Shown in pieces: positions 21,921-31,858 of a DNA stretch of 64,000 bases. Origin of the DNA: Rhizobium sp. FKL33 (lineage in GTDB: Bacteria; Pseudomonadota; Alphaproteobacteria; Rhizobiales; Rhizobiaceae); NCBI RefSeq assembly GCF_005222915.1, contig NZ_STFX01000031.1, forward strand, positions 62,001 to 126,000, read 5' to 3'. The notes beneath the pieces are model-generated. The model worked only from the letters and a program-made list of their open reading frames with translations, searched no databases and was not told the DNA's origin. The translations under genes and the position numbers were made by a program. How positions within the stretch are numbered: the first letter of the stretch is position 1; the number at the start of each line of letters is the position of its first letter.

Positions 21921-23825
21921 ATGACGGGCGGATACAGGGACGTTTATGCGGCATGGCAGCGAGATCCGCTGTTCTTTTGGAAACAGGCCGCGGAGAAGAT
22001 CGACTGGTTCCGGGCGCCGACCAAGATATTCGACGAAAGCTTGGGCGTCTATGGTCGCTGGTATGCCGACGGTGTGACCAACACCTGCTACAACTGTCTC
22101 GACCGCCATGTCGAGGACGGACGCGGCGACCAGTTGGCGCTGATCCATGACAGCCCTATGACCAACTCCGTCACCCGTTACAGCTATTCCGACGCGCTGG
22201 CCGAGGTAAAGGCGATTGCCGGCGTTCTCAGCAGCCTCGGCGTCGGAAAGGGCGATCGCGTCGTCATCTATATGCCGATGATCCCGGAAGCGGTGTTTTC
22301 CATGCTGGCCTGCGCGCGTCTCGGGGCGGTGCATTCGGTGGTGTTCGGCGGGTTTGCGGCGCATGAGCTGATGCATCGGATCGAAGATTCCGAGGCCAGA
22401 CTGGTGATCACGGCGAGCTGTGGCCTGGAGCCCGGCCGCGTCGTGCCCTATAAGCCGATGGTCGATCAGGCGATTGCGGATGGCAAGGTCAAGCCCGACC
22501 ACGTGCTGGTGTTCCAGCGGCCGCAGGCGCATGCCGATATGATCGCCGGCAGGGATGTGGATTTCGCCGAAGCAGTCAAGGACGCCAAGGCGTCAGGGCG
22601 CGACCAGATCGCCTGCGAGCCGGTTCTCGCCACCGATCCGCTCTATATTCTCTACACATCCGGCACGACGGGCCAGCCGAAAGGCGTGGTGCGCGACAAT
22701 GGCGGCCATATGGCGGCGCTCGCCTGGTCGATGGAGAACATCTATGGCGTCAAGGCCGGCGAGGTGTTCTGGTCGGCGTCCGATATCGGCTGGGTGGTCG
22801 GCCACTCCTATATCGTCTATGCGCCGCTGATCAACGGATCGACGACGATCGTCTTCGAAGGCAAGCCGGTGGGAACGCCGGATGCCGGCACATTCTGGCG
22901 GGTCGTCGCCGAACATGGCGTGAGCGCGCTGTTCACCGCGCCGACCGCGTTCCGCGCCATCCGCAAGGAAGATCCGGAGGCGGAGTTCGTTGGCGCTTAT
23001 CCGATGCCGACGCTCCGAGCGCTGTTTCTCGCCGGCGAGCGCGCCGATCCCGAAACGATCAAATGGGCGGAACGGCATCTCGGCGTGCCGGTGATCGATC
23101 ATTGGTGGCAGACGGAAACCGGCTGGGCGATCGCCGCCAATCCCTTCGGCCTCGATCTCCTGCCGGTCAGGCACGGTTCGCCGGCGCTGCCGATGCCGGG
23201 CTATCAGGTCGATGTGGTCGACGACGCCGGCCATCCGGTGGCAAACGGCGTTCTCGGCAACATCGTCATCAAGCTGCCCCTGCCGCCCGGCTGCCTCGCG
23301 TCCTTCTGGAACGCCGACGAGCGCTTCCGCAAGAGCTGCCTCGAAGAATTTCCGGGCTATTACAAGACGGCCGACGCCGGTTATCGCGACGAAGACGGCT
23401 ATCTCTTCATCATGGCCCGCACCGACGACATCATCAACTGCGCCGGTCACCGCCTGTCGACGGGGCAGATGGAAGAAGTCTGCGCGACGCATCCGGATGT
23501 CGCCGAATGCGCCGTAATCGGCGTCGCAGACGAGCTCAAGGGGCAAATCCCTTGCGGCTTCCTGGTGCTCAAGAACAATGTTTCACGTGAAGCCTGCGCG
23601 ATCGAAAAGGAAGTCGTCAATCTCGTGCGCCAGGAAATCGGACCGGTGGCCGCCTTCAAGATGGTCATCCCGGTGACGCGGCTGCCCAAGACGCGTTCGG
23701 GAAAGATCCTGCGCGGCACGATGCAGAAGATCGCCGACCGCCAGCCGTGGAAAATGCCCGCCACCATCGACGATCCCGCCATTCTCGGCGAGATCGAGGC
23801 GGCGCTGAGGGCGCATGGTCATTAA
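21921..23825 (+). CDS. prpE: Propionyl-CoA synthetase-like acyl-CoA ligase
   Basis: A 634-residue acyl-AMP-forming ligase. ATP-binding TSGTTGQPKG (about residues 247-256), SDIGWVVGHSY, HWWQTETGWAI and the acetylatable-lysine site [11 protein letters not shown] near residue 593 are all present. The tryptophan-alanine pattern after WWQTETG, and the NTCYNCLDRHV start, match PrpE better than Acs, so propionate (or another short acyl) is the likely substrate. It differs clearly from the Acs at 26.2 kb. A parS-like site is embedded near 23.58 kb. Its TAA overlaps the TAA of the convergent LysR gene. Confidence 0.85.
   Translation: MTGGYRDVYAAWQRDPLFFWKQAAEKIDWFRAPTKIFDESLGVYGRWYADGVTNTCYNCLDRHVEDGRGDQLALIHDSPMTNSVTRYSYSDALAEVKAIAGVLSSLGVGKGDRVVIYMPMIPEAVFSMLACARLGAVHSVVFGGFAAHELMHRIEDSEARLVITASCGLEPGRVVPYKPMVDQAIADGKVKPDHVLVFQRPQAHADMIAGRDVDFAEAVKDAKASGRDQIACEPVLATDPLYILYTSGTTGQPKGVVRDNGGHMAALAWSMENIYGVKAGEVFWSASDIGWVVGHSYIVYAPLINGSTTIVFEGKPVGTPDAGTFWRVVAEHGVSALFTAPTAFRAIRKEDPEAEFVGAYPMPTLRALFLAGERADPETIKWAERHLGVPVIDHWWQTETGWAIAANPFGLDLLPVRHGSPALPMPGYQVDVVDDAGHPVANGVLGNIVIKLPLPPGCLASFWNADERFRKSCLEEFPGYYKTADAGYRDEDGYLFIMARTDDIINCAGHRLSTGQMEEVCATHPDVAECAVIGVADELKGQIPCGFLVLKNNVSREACAIEKEVVNLVRQEIGPVAAFKMVIPVTRLPKTRSGKILRGTMQKIADRQPWKMPATIDDPAILGEIEAALRAHGH
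23579..23594. other. parS: parS-like centromere site 4
   Basis: TGTTTCACGTGAAGCC matches the parS consensus at 14 of 16 positions, including 13 contiguous bases. It lies within prpE, 7.2 kb beyond parB. It is the weakest of the four but the core TTTCACGTGAA is intact. Confidence 0.65.
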
Positions 23826-24706
23826 GACCGGGCGGCGCTCTTCATCACCCCGATCAACCAGTCGGCGAAAAGCCGGGCTTCCGCCGGCAGCCAGCTGGGC
23901 ATGACCAGATGATAGGCCTCGTCTTCGAGGATCGAGATATCGGAGAGGACGACGAGGTCTCCTTGCGCTATCTCGCGCGCGAAGACGTCCACCGGGCAGA
24001 GCGCGACGCCATGGCCGGCGATGACGGCCGTCGCCAGAAGATTGAAATCCTGGAATATCGGTCCCGTCATGGATGGCGCCGGCTGAACTCCGGCCTTGCG
24101 ACACCAGTTCAGCCAATGAAGGGGATCTTCGTCATGAAGAAGGGTCGCTCTGGCGATCTCCGAGGGAGAGCCGAGCGCGCCTGAGCGGGCGAGGTAATGA
24201 GGGCTTGCGACCGGTTTGTTGATCCGCGACAGCAGCCGTCGACTCGTCAGTCCGGGATCTTTCGCCTCCTTCAGCGCGATCGCCAGATCGGCGTCGAGGT
24301 CGGCAAGCGTGTCCCGCGCATGCGCGTAGACCACGCGGATGGCGATATCCGGATGAGCCGCCTGAAAGTCCGGCAGCGACGGGATGAGCCAGCGGCTGGC
24401 GATGGAGGGAAGCGAAGCGATCGTCAGGGCGCCGGGTTGATGCGCCCGGCGCAAACTCCGGCAGCGGGTCTCGATCTGCCTCAGACAATCGGTCAGGGTC
24501 TCGCCGAGCGCCCTGCCCTCTTCCGTCAACGCCAGACCGCGCCCCTCGCGGCGGAAGAGCTCCAAGCCTAGCCAGGATTCCAGCTGGCGGATCTGATGGG
24601 AAACGGCGGCATGGGTGACGCCCAGCTCCCGGCTGGCCAGCGTCAGGCTGGAATGCCGGGCTGCGGCTTCGTAAGCGATCAACGAATTGGCGGGCGGCAG
24701 CTTCAT
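23822..24706 (-). CDS. LysR-type transcriptional regulator (GcvA-like)
   Basis: A 294-residue LysR regulator: an N-terminal winged helix-turn-helix with [26 protein letters not shown]-type sequence (residues 14-40) and a C-terminal substrate-binding domain with [10 protein letters not shown] near residue 100, typical of the GcvA-like subgroup. It is divergent from the ectC-like gene with a 99-base gap holding matched 8-base inverted repeats, so that gene is the likely target and the regulator is probably autoregulated. The effector is unknown. Its stop codon overlaps the prpE stop on the other strand. Confidence 0.9.
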   Translation of the reverse strand: MKLPPANSLIAYEAAARHSSLTLASRELGVTHAAVSHQIRQLESWLGLELFRREGRGLALTEEGRALGETLTDCLRQIETRCRSLRRAHQPGALTIASLPSIASRWLIPSLPDFQAAHPDIAIRVVYAHARDTLADLDADLAIALKEAKDPGLTSRRLLSRINKPVASPHYLARSGALGSPSEIARATLLHDEDPLHWLNWCRKAGVQPAPSMTGPIFQDFNLLATAVIAGHGVALCPVDVFAREIAQGDLVVLSDISILEDEAYHLVMPSWLPAEARLFADWLIGVMKSAARS

Positions 24707-24715
24707 GTCAAAAAA

Positions 24716-24790
24716 TCTAACAATTCAGACGCGATTTCTCAATCGTTATTCCCTGCAAAACTCGGTATTTTTAGGGCACCACTTGTTAGA
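24716..24790. promoter_or_regulatory. Inverted repeats between lysR and ectC-like gene
   Basis: TCTAACAA (24716-24723) and TTGTTAGA (24783-24790) are exact reverse complements, placed 10 bases from the lysR start and 15 bases from the ectC-like start. The 59 bases between them are AT-rich and could hold both promoters. The layout suits a regulator that contacts both ends of a divergent promoter; that is inference. Confidence 0.5.
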
Positions 24791-24805
24791 AAATTGGAGA
24801 CATCA

Positions 24806-25192
24806 ATGTTCAAGCGCAGCCTGAGTGATATCGAGCGGACGCCCTTCTTCGTGGATTGGGGCAACGGCACCAGTCACCGCCTGCTCACCGAACAGGACGG
24901 CATGGGCTTCACCGTATGTCATACGGTGGTCAAGGCTGGGAGCCAGTCGCTGCTCGAATACCGCAACCATCTCGAAGCCTGCTACTGCATCGCCGGCGAG
25001 GGAGAGGTCGAGGACATGAGCGGCAATGTCTTTCCGATCAAGCCCGGCGACATCTATGTGCTCGATGAACATGATCGCCATTATCTGAGGGGCGGCGCGT
25101 CGACAGACCTCATTCTGGTCAGCGTCTTCAACCCGCCGCTCAAGGGAACCGAACGTCATCGCCTGAATGGTGAACAGGGCTCGGCCTACTGA
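24806..25192 (+). CDS. Orphan ectoine-synthase-like cupin (EctC family)
   Basis: A 128-residue cupin resembling EctC, which cyclises N-gamma-acetyl-diaminobutyrate to ectoine. The core is strongly EctC-like: [15 protein letters not shown] (about residues 54-68), [20 protein letters not shown] and [13 protein letters not shown]. The N-terminal 45 residues diverge from standard EctC. No ectA, ectB, ectD or ask gene lies nearby; the neighbours are a LysR regulator and trcR. Orphan EctC proteins are known in bacteria that do not make ectoine; some can cyclise imported precursor or hydrolyse glutamine derivatives. The substrate here is open. The ATG at 24806 follows a TTGGAGA ribosome-binding sequence. 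Confidence 0.8.
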   Translation: MFKRSLSDIERTPFFVDWGNGTSHRLLTEQDGMGFTVCHTVVKAGSQSLLEYRNHLEACYCIAGEGEVEDMSGNVFPIKPGDIYVLDEHDRHYLRGGASTDLILVSVFNPPLKGTERHRLNGEQGSAY

Positions 25193-25205
25193 CATCCGAA
25201 CAGCA

Positions 25206-25237
25206 AAAAGCCCGGCGGTCGAGGCCGCCGGGCTTTT
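25206..25237. terminator. Bidirectional terminator between ectC-like gene and trcR
   Basis: Thirteen-base perfect arms AAAAGCCCGGCGG (25206-25218) and CCGCCGGGCTTTT (25225-25237) around a 6-base loop. With T tracts on both strands it can end both converging transcripts. Confidence 0.9.
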
Positions 25238-25261
25238 GATTGGGATGGCTGCGCCGGTCGA

Positions 25262-25951
25262 TCAGTACTGATCGTCGTCGTCGTCCGAGCGGTTCGCCGA
25301 TAGCGACTTGAGCTTGGCGAAGACGGCGTCGGCGTCGATTTCCTTGAAATCGTCGTGATCGGCGACGCGTTCGGTCTCGCGGGCCGATTCAAGCGTGGCG
25401 CCCTGTTCTTCCTCGGTCTGGAAGGGACGGTTGCGGGCGGCCTTGTCGACTTCCATGTCCAGATCGATCTGCGAGCAGAGGCCCAGCGTCACCGGATCCA
25501 TCGGGGTCAGGTTGGTCGAATTCCAGTGGGTGCGTTCGCGGATCTGCTGGATGGTGTTCTTGGTGGTGCCGACCAGGCGCGAAATCTGCGCATCCTTGAG
25601 TTCCGGATGGTTGCGGACCAGCCAGAGAATGGCGTTGGGGCGATCCTGGCGCTTGGAGACCGGCGTATAGCGCGGACCCTTGCGCTTGGACTCGGGAACA
25701 CGAACCTTGGGTTCGGAGAGCTTCAGCTTGTGGTTCGGATTGGCTTCGGCGCGGGCGATTTCTTCACGCGACAGCTGGCCCGTCGAAATCGGGTCGAGAC
25801 CCTTGATGCCTTGGGCGGCTTCGCCATCGGCAATGGCCTTGATTTCGAGCGGATGCAGCTTGCAAAACTGTGCGATCTGATCGAACGACAGCGCCGTGTT
25901 GTCTACCAGCCAGATCGCCGTCGCCTTCGGCATGAGCAGCTGTTGAGCCAT
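25262..25951 (-). CDS. trcR: Cell-cycle transcriptional regulator TrcR (DUF1013)
   Basis: A 229-residue protein of the DUF1013 family, called TrcR after the Caulobacter cell-cycle regulator. The N-terminus MAQQLLMPKATAIWLVDNT is characteristic; a central basic stretch ESKRKGPRYTPVSKRQDRP and a helix-turn-helix-like DAQISRLVGTTKNTIQQIRE (about residues 125-145) suggest DNA binding. An acidic tail ends in a run of aspartates. The start at 25951 gives the conserved N-terminus; codons upstream are not conserved-looking. Divergent from acs, with a 221-base gap for both promoters. Confidence 0.9.
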   Translation of the reverse strand: MAQQLLMPKATAIWLVDNTALSFDQIAQFCKLHPLEIKAIADGEAAQGIKGLDPISTGQLSREEIARAEANPNHKLKLSEPKVRVPESKRKGPRYTPVSKRQDRPNAILWLVRNHPELKDAQISRLVGTTKNTIQQIRERTHWNSTNLTPMDPVTLGLCSQIDLDMEVDKAARNRPFQTEEEQGATLESARETERVADHDDFKEIDADAVFAKLKSLSANRSDDDDDQY

Positions 25952-26172
25952 GGATACAATCCTTCTGAGCCGCCTGCGCCGGGGTCGCAGGCCGTTTGTG
26001 CTAATCACAATGTCCGGGGATGGACGGGCTTATAGCTCAAGCGTCGCGAAATTGCAATTGTTTGAGAATCCGTTGACCAAAGTCTCATTGCCGCGGCCGT
26101 TTCCGGTGCTATGTTATTGTCATCCAACCGCAAAGGAGTTGCGGGTCCGAGCGAACGAATTGGGAGGAGCCA

Positions 26173-28137
26173 ATGTCCGCCAAAGTCTATCCGGTGCTGA
26201 AGCCGGCGAAAACGCGCGCGCTGATCGACGATGAGAAGTATCAGAAATGGTATGAGGAAAGCGTCGAGAACCCCGACAAGTTCTGGGGCAAGCATGGCAA
26301 GCGCATCGACTGGTTCAAGCCCTATACGAAGGTCAAGAACACCTCGTTCAAAGGCCGCGTGCCGATCAAGTGGTTCGAAGACGGCCAGACCAACGTCTCC
26401 TATAACTGCATCGACCGTCACCTGAAGACGCATGGCGAACGCACCGCCATCATCTGGGAAGGCGACAATCCCTATATCGACAAGAAGATCACCTATAACG
26501 AGCTCTACGAGCAGGTCTGCCGCATGGCCAATGTGCTGAAGAAGCACGGGGTCAAGAAGGGCGATCGCGTCACCATCTATATGCCGATGATCCCTGAAGC
26601 GGCCTATGCGATGCTCGCCTGCGCCCGCATCGGCGCGATCCACTCGGTGGTGTTCGGCGGTTTTTCGCCGGAAGCGCTGGCCGGCCGCATCGTCGACTGC
26701 GAATCCACTTTCGTCATCACCTGCGATGAAGGCGTGCGTGGCGGCAAGCCGGTGCCGCTCAAGGAAAACACCGATATCGCTATCGATATTGCGGCGAAAA
26801 ACTACGTGATCGTCAACAAGGTGCTGGTCGTGCGCCGCACCGGCGGCAAGATCGGCTGGGCGCCGGGTCGCGATCTCTGGCATCACCAGGAAGTCGCCAC
26901 CGTCAAGGCCGAGTGCCCGCCGGTGAAGATGCGCGCCGAAGACCCGCTGTTCATTCTTTATACGTCGGGCTCCACCGGCAAGCCGAAGGGCGTGATGCAC
27001 ACGACCGGCGGCTATCTGGTCTATGCCTCGATGACGCATGAATATGTGTTCGATTATCACGACGGCGACATCTACTGGTGCACGGCGGATGTCGGCTGGG
27101 TGACGGGCCATTCCTATATCGTCTATGGGCCGCTCGCCAATTGCGCTACGACGCTGATGTTCGAAGGCGTGCCGAATTTCCCCGACCAGGGCCGCTTCTG
27201 GGAAGTGATCGACAAGCACAAGGTCAACATCTTCTACACAGCCCCCACCGCCATCCGCTCGCTGATGGGCGCCGGCGACGACTATGTGAAGCGGTCCTCG
27301 CGTTCGACGCTTCGTCTCCTGGGTTCGGTCGGCGAACCGATCAATCCCGAAGCCTGGGAATGGTATTACAATGTCGTCGGCGAAGGAAAATGCCCAATCG
27401 TCGACACCTGGTGGCAGACCGAGACGGGCGGCATCCTGATTTCGCCGCTGCCGGGCGCGACCGACCTCAAGCCGGGTTCGGCGACGCGACCCTTCTTCGG
27501 CATCAAGCCTGAACTGGTCGACAACGAGGGCAATCCGATCGAGGGCGCAGCGGACGGCAATCTCTGCATCACCGACAGCTGGCCGGGCCAGGCCCGTTCC
27601 GTCTATGGCGATCACGACCGCTTCATCCAGACCTATTTCGCCACCTACAAAGGCAAGTATTTCACCGGCGACGGCTGCCGCCGCGACGAGGATGGCTACT
27701 ACTGGATCACCGGCCGCGTCGACGACGTGCTCAATGTCTCGGGGCACCGGCTCGGCACCGCGGAAGTAGAATCGGCGCTGGTCTCGCACCATCTGGTGTC
27801 GGAAGCCGCGGTGGTCGGTTATCCGCACGACATCAAGGGGCAGGGCATCTATTGCTATGTGACGCTGATGTCCGGCGTCGAAGGCAATGACGCGCTGCGC
27901 GCCGAGTTGGTCAAGCATGTGCGCACCGAGATCGGCCCGATCGCCACGCCCGACAAGATACAGTTCGCGCCGGGCCTGCCCAAGACCCGCTCGGGCAAGA
28001 TCATGCGTCGGATTCTCCGCAAGATCGCCGAAGACGATTTCGGCGCGTTGGGCGACACATCGACGCTCGCCGATCCCGGCGTGGTCGACGAATTGATCGC
28101 CAATCGCCAGAACAGGCAGATGAAAAAGGCGTCCTGA
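26173..28137 (+). CDS. acsA: Acetyl-CoA synthetase
   Basis: A 654-residue AMP-forming acetate-CoA ligase. Motifs: [13 protein letters not shown] (about residues 262-274), [22 protein letters not shown] (residues 412-421) with the tryptophan that shapes the small acetate pocket, and [11 protein letters not shown] near residue 610 with the lysine acetylated in other bacteria to switch activity. Length is standard. A GGGAGGAG ribosome-binding sequence lies just upstream. With phaAB and prpE in the same window the strain can feed short acids into acyl-CoA pools, which is inference. Confidence 0.97.
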   Translation: MSAKVYPVLKPAKTRALIDDEKYQKWYEESVENPDKFWGKHGKRIDWFKPYTKVKNTSFKGRVPIKWFEDGQTNVSYNCIDRHLKTHGERTAIIWEGDNPYIDKKITYNELYEQVCRMANVLKKHGVKKGDRVTIYMPMIPEAAYAMLACARIGAIHSVVFGGFSPEALAGRIVDCESTFVITCDEGVRGGKPVPLKENTDIAIDIAAKNYVIVNKVLVVRRTGGKIGWAPGRDLWHHQEVATVKAECPPVKMRAEDPLFILYTSGSTGKPKGVMHTTGGYLVYASMTHEYVFDYHDGDIYWCTADVGWVTGHSYIVYGPLANCATTLMFEGVPNFPDQGRFWEVIDKHKVNIFYTAPTAIRSLMGAGDDYVKRSSRSTLRLLGSVGEPINPEAWEWYYNVVGEGKCPIVDTWWQTETGGILISPLPGATDLKPGSATRPFFGIKPELVDNEGNPIEGAADGNLCITDSWPGQARSVYGDHDRFIQTYFATYKGKYFTGDGCRRDEDGYYWITGRVDDVLNVSGHRLGTAEVESALVSHHLVSEAAVVGYPHDIKGQGIYCYVTLMSGVEGNDALRAELVKHVRTEIGPIATPDKIQFAPGLPKTRSGKIMRRILRKIAEDDFGALGDTSTLADPGVVDELIANRQNRQMKKAS

Positions 28138-28145
28138 CATCAAGC

Positions 28146-28174
28146 AGGGCCGGCGCGCGCAGCGCCGGCCCTTT
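28146..28174 (+). terminator. Intrinsic terminator after acsA
   Basis: Eleven-base arms AGGGCCGGCGC (28146-28156) and GCGCCGGCCCT (28162-28172) followed by only a short TTT, so termination efficiency is uncertain. It may also bound the convergent Excalibur gene. Confidence 0.65.
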
Positions 28175-28416
28175 CAACATCCTTGCCGGCTAACGATCTC
28201 TTCGACCTGTTCAATGGAATGACAGACATTCTCGCAGGGTATGCCGTCATTATCGCCATCCGCTCGCCGATAGCCGGAACACCAGAGAGCGACCGCGTCC
28301 TCGCAAGAAGACATCTGCTTGCAACTCAGTCTCACAGTTTGAACAAAGGACTGCGGATTGTGCGGCGTCGCGGCAAGCGGTTGCGGGATCAGAGACAGAA
28401 TGAAAAACAGCGGCAT
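28174..28416 (-). CDS. Excalibur calcium-binding domain protein, secreted
   Basis: An 80-residue protein with a short N-terminal hydrophobic signal (residues 2-15, cut predicted near PLAA). The mature part is little more than one Excalibur module: SCKQMSSCEDAVALW-C followed by the calcium-loop-like DGDNDGIPCENVC. Four to five cysteines suggest disulfides in the periplasm. Excalibur domains often sit at the C-terminus of secreted thermonucleases; here it is a separate gene 62 bases downstream of one on the same strand, so the two products may act together. Start supported by CAGGAG upstream. Confidence 0.8.
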   Translation of the reverse strand: MPLFFILSLIPQPLAATPHNPQSFVQTVRLSCKQMSSCEDAVALWCSGYRRADGDNDGIPCENVCHSIEQVEEIVSRQGC

Positions 28417-28478
28417 GATGGTGCTCCTGTCTGAGCCTTATCCGCCAAAAGCGAAAAATCCACCAACGCGCTGCAACC

Positions 28479-28946
28479 TCAGCAAGAGGTTTTTTCTTTT
28501 CTGCCGCCATCGTAAGGCCGCGCCAGACCGGCGGCGAGCAGAAGATCGGATGCGTCGCTTGTTTCGCCAAAGCTGAGGCGCGCCACCACACGGCCGAAAT
28601 ATTTGTCGGCGTCGATATCCGACAAGGCCAGATCCCCTGCCGCAAGACGTTGTTCGAGAAGGTCGCGGGCGGCGCGGGCTCTTTCCCGCTCTGCTGGGCA
28701 GCGGCTTTTGAGTTCCGGCGTGTCGATGCCGCGCAGCCGCACCATCACCGAAATGGTCTGTTGCGGCCAGGGACGAGCGTTGACCAACACCGTGTCGCCA
28801 TCGATCACCGACACGAGTTCGGCGGCCACCGGACCATCAACGTGATAGCGGCGGCTGGCTTCCGCCCAGCTCTGTTCACCGCTCGCCCCCAAGAGAGCGA
28901 GCGCCAGAACGGATGAAGAAGCGATGCGTCGAAGCGACTTGACCAT
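28479..28946 (-). CDS. Secreted thermonuclease-family (SNase-like) nuclease
   Basis: A 155-residue staphylococcal-nuclease-fold protein with an N-terminal signal sequence (about residues 1-28). Motifs of the family: VIDGDTVLV (metal-binding aspartate), VRLRGIDTPEL (catalytic arginine and aspartate region), ERARAARDLLE, and KYFGRVVARL followed by LLAAGLARPYDGG. The catalytic set appears complete, so it probably cleaves DNA or RNA outside the cytoplasm with calcium. It is immediately upstream of the Excalibur gene on the same strand. Confidence 0.87.
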   Translation of the reverse strand: MVKSLRRIASSSVLALALLGASGEQSWAEASRRYHVDGPVAAELVSVIDGDTVLVNARPWPQQTISVMVRLRGIDTPELKSRCPAERERARAARDLLEQRLAAGDLALSDIDADKYFGRVVARLSFGETSDASDLLLAAGLARPYDGGRKEKTSC

Positions 28947-28998
28947 GAAAAGGAAAATATTCCGAATTCACGGCGCGATCAATAGGAATTATTTCAGG

Positions 28999-29199
28999 TT
29001 AAAAATCGATGGCCCGACCGTTGATTTCCCAGTCTCCGAAGCGAGCGGGATCGGCGCCGCCACGACCTCCCACTTCGGGAGGACGCTCCTGCGCTTCGGC
29101 GGCCTTGCGGCGCGCTTCGGCTTCCTCGAGGGCCCGGAGCGCGGCTGGCGACAGCGGCTTGCGGCCGGATTCGTCATTGTCGTTGTCGGCGTCGGTCAT
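28999..29199 (-). CDS. Succinate dehydrogenase assembly factor 4 homologue (DUF1674)
   Basis: A 66-residue protein ending in the diagnostic DUF1674 motif: RPPEVGGRGGADPARFGDWE and NGRAIDF. The mitochondrial homologue SDHAF4 binds flavinated SdhA and protects it during complex II assembly; bacterial members are assumed to act alike. The N-terminus is polar and disordered. The ATG at 29199 is chosen; one at 29238 would add 13 residues unlike the family. The gene is divergent from htpX with an 86-base gap. sdhA is not in the window. Confidence 0.88.
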   Translation of the reverse strand: MTDADNDNDESGRKPLSPAALRALEEAEARRKAAEAQERPPEVGGRGGADPARFGDWEINGRAIDF

Positions 29200-29285
29200 G
29201 GCGTCACCCAGATTGATTTTTGCGGCTTCACATCCCATGTCATTGCATGACGGTCGAATTCAAGACCCGCATCAAGGAGAAACGG

Positions 29286-30329
29286 ATGAATTACGTCAAG
29301 ACTGCCATGTTGCTCGCCTTCATGACGGCCTTGTTCATGGGCGTCGGTTTCATGATCGGCGGGCGCGGCGGTATGATGATCGCCTTGCTCGTCGCTGCCG
29401 GCATGAACCTGTTTTCGTGGTGGAATTCCGGAAACATGGTGCTGTCGTCCTATAACGCCCAGGAGGTGGACGAACACAGCGCGCCGGAATTCTACCGGAT
29501 GATCCGCGACCTCGCCGCCCGCGCCAATCTGCCGATGCCGCGCGTCTATATCATCAACTCCGACCAGCCGAACGCGTTCGCCACCGGTCGCGCGCCCGAC
29601 GCTGCGGCAGTGGCGGCCTCCACAGGCTTGCTTCAGCGGTTGACGCCGGAAGAAGTCGCGGGCGTGATGGCGCATGAGCTGGCGCATATCGAAAATCGCG
29701 ACACGTTGATCATGACCGTGACTGCGACGCTGGCCGGGGCGATTTCCATGCTCGGAAATTTCGCCTTTCTGTTTGGCGGCAATCGCGACGAGCGCAGCAA
29801 TCCCTTCGGCTTCATCGGCGTGCTCGCCACGATGATCATCGCCCCCTTCGCCGCGATGCTGGTGCAGATGGCGATCAGCCGCACCCGCGAATACGCTGCT
29901 GACCGGCGCGGGGCCGAAATCTGCGGCAATCCGCTGTGGCTCGCGTCCGCTCTCGACAAGATCGCGACGGCGGCCCATCACATTCCCAATCCGCGCGCCG
30001 AAGCCAATCCCGCCACCGCGCATATGTTCATCATCAATCCCTTGTCGGGCGAGCGGATGGACAATCTGTTTTCCACCCACCCCAACACCGAAAACCGCAT
30101 CGCCGCCCTGCAGGACCTGGCGCGCGGCATGCGGGCAGCGCCCGAGCGTGCGCGTCCTGCCTCGCCGCAGCCTGCGCCGGTCGCTCAGCCGCCACAAGAG
30201 CGCGCAAGCCCCTGGGGGGCCTCGACGGACGCGCCCGCGCCTGATAGTTCCGGTCGCAAAGGCCGCTCCGTGCCCAACATCACCTGGGGGCGCGGCGACC
30301 GCAAACCTCCCGAAGGACCTTATTCTTGA
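29286..30329 (+). CDS. htpX: Zinc metalloprotease HtpX
   Basis: A 347-residue M48B membrane protease that degrades misfolded inner-membrane proteins. Two N-terminal transmembrane segments (about residues 5-22 and 30-45), the zinc site HELAH near residue 130, two further hydrophobic segments and the third ligand region EYAADRRG near residue 208 are visible. A proline/alanine-rich tail of about 60 residues follows, longer than in E. coli. The ATG at 29286 follows AAGGAGAAACGG. Its stop overlaps the rsmB start as TTGA. Confidence 0.95.
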   Translation: MNYVKTAMLLAFMTALFMGVGFMIGGRGGMMIALLVAAGMNLFSWWNSGNMVLSSYNAQEVDEHSAPEFYRMIRDLAARANLPMPRVYIINSDQPNAFATGRAPDAAAVAASTGLLQRLTPEEVAGVMAHELAHIENRDTLIMTVTATLAGAISMLGNFAFLFGGNRDERSNPFGFIGVLATMIIAPFAAMLVQMAISRTREYAADRRGAEICGNPLWLASALDKIATAAHHIPNPRAEANPATAHMFIINPLSGERMDNLFSTHPNTENRIAALQDLARGMRAAPERARPASPQPAPVAQPPQERASPWGASTDAPAPDSSGRKGRSVPNITWGRGDRKPPEGPYS

Positions 30330-31690
30330 CCAAGACACCCGGCCGCCCTCCCCGCAAGACATCCGACAGACGAGAGGCGGCCGATATCTCGGCCAAACCA
30401 GGCTACGCCGCCCGCGCCGCGGCCGCCAAGATGATGGCGGCGATCGTCGACCAGAAGACGCCGATGGATGGCGTCATCGACGACGATCACGGCAACCCGG
30501 CCTTCCGGGCTCTCTCTGGCGCAGACAAGGCGCTGGTGCGCGCCATCCTAAACTCCGCGCTTCGTCACCTCAACTGGATCAACGCCATTCTCGACGGCTA
30601 TCTGCAGACGCCGTTGCCGGATGGCGCGCGGCACTTGCGGCATGTGCTGGCGGTCGCCGCCGCGCAGATCCTGTTTCTCGACGTTCCCGATCATTCCGCC
30701 GTCGATCTCGCGGTCGAGCAGGCGCGCCTCGATCCGCGATCGACGCGTTTCGCCAATCTCGTCAATGCGCTTCTGCGTCGGCTGGGCCGCGAGAAGGACG
30801 AGGCGCTGGCTCGCGTCCGCGCCGACGTGCCGATCTTTCCGGACTGGTTCCAGAAACGGCTCGTTGCGGCCTATGGCGAGGAGGTCGCGCGCAGGATAGG
30901 CGACAATTTCATTACGCTGCCGCCGATAGACCTGACCGTAAAGAGCGATCCCCAAGGCTGGGCCGACAAGCTTGGCGGCGCCGTGCTGCCGACTGGCAGC
31001 GTCCGGCTGAACGAACTCCATGGCGCCGTGACGGAACTCGAAGGCTTCGAGGAGGGCGCCTGGTGGGTGCAGGACGCCGCCGCCGCCATTCCGGCCAGGC
31101 TGATGGGGGACATATCGGGCAAGCGCGTGGCCGATCTCTGCGCCGCCCCCGGCGGCAAGACCGCGCAATTGGTTCTCGCCGGCGGCAAGGTGACGGCCGT
31201 CGAACAATCCGCGAGCCGGATGAAACGGCTGAAAGGCAATCTCGCCCGTCTCGGCTTCGAAGCGGAGTTCGTGGTCGCGAAACTCGAGGACTTGAAGCCG
31301 GAGAAACCCTTCGACGCCATTCTTCTCGATGCGCCCTGCTCATCGACCGGCACCATCCGGCGCCATCCCGATGTCGTCTGGACCAAGAGCCTGGACGATG
31401 TCGCCAAGCTTGCTTCCGTCCAGCGCCGATTGCTCGACGCCTCGTTCGCCATGGTCAAGCCGGGCGGGCGTCTCGTCTTCGCCAATTGTTCGCTCGATCC
31501 CCTGGAAGGCGAGGAATTGATTGCGGCCTTTCTCGCGGAGACGCCGTCCGCTCGGATGCGCCTACTAAATCCCGAAGAATTTTCGACTATTCCCCCCGAA
31601 ATCATGCGTAACGGGCAGATCCGCACCACGCCTGACATGATGAACGGCGTCGACGGCTTCTATGCGGCCGTCATCGAAAGGGTTGAATAA
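30326..31690 (+). CDS. rsmB: 16S rRNA (cytosine-C5-967) methyltransferase RsmB
   Basis: A 454-residue RsmB/Sun family m5C methyltransferase. The N-terminal NusB-like RNA-binding domain spans about residues 25-165. The methyltransferase domain has [14 protein letters not shown] (AdoMet binding), [16 protein letters not shown] (motif IV cysteine) and the catalytic-cysteine motif VI as [11 protein letters not shown], where TCS is more usual. It starts with TTG at 30326, overlapping the htpX stop. A 168-base gap without a clear terminator separates it from the heparinase-like gene. Confidence 0.93.
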   Translation: MTKTPGRPPRKTSDRREAADISAKPGYAARAAAAKMMAAIVDQKTPMDGVIDDDHGNPAFRALSGADKALVRAILNSALRHLNWINAILDGYLQTPLPDGARHLRHVLAVAAAQILFLDVPDHSAVDLAVEQARLDPRSTRFANLVNALLRRLGREKDEALARVRADVPIFPDWFQKRLVAAYGEEVARRIGDNFITLPPIDLTVKSDPQGWADKLGGAVLPTGSVRLNELHGAVTELEGFEEGAWWVQDAAAAIPARLMGDISGKRVADLCAAPGGKTAQLVLAGGKVTAVEQSASRMKRLKGNLARLGFEAEFVVAKLEDLKPEKPFDAILLDAPCSSTGTIRRHPDVVWTKSLDDVAKLASVQRRLLDASFAMVKPGGRLVFANCSLDPLEGEELIAAFLAETPSARMRLLNPEEFSTIPPEIMRNGQIRTTPDMMNGVDGFYAAVIERVE

Positions 31691-31858
31691 CCGATCTTGC
31701 CGATGGCGGCGCGGTTCGGCGCTCTGTAATCATTCGAATCAGGCCGGAATCGTCCAAAAACTGGAACGAGGTCTTTACATCGCGCCATATTAGGAAAATT
31801 GTATTGGCTGAATGCTGGATCACCATCCGTTTGAAAGACATGGGAAACCGCCTCGGCC

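Noticed and set aside
26005-28143. Minus-strand frame of 712 codons opposite acsA
   Set aside because: Antisense shadow; acsA has intact catalytic motifs and this frame has none.
30148-31611. Plus-strand frame of 487 codons overlapping htpX and rsmB
   Set aside because: Arg/Ser-rich out-of-frame shadow of rsmB.
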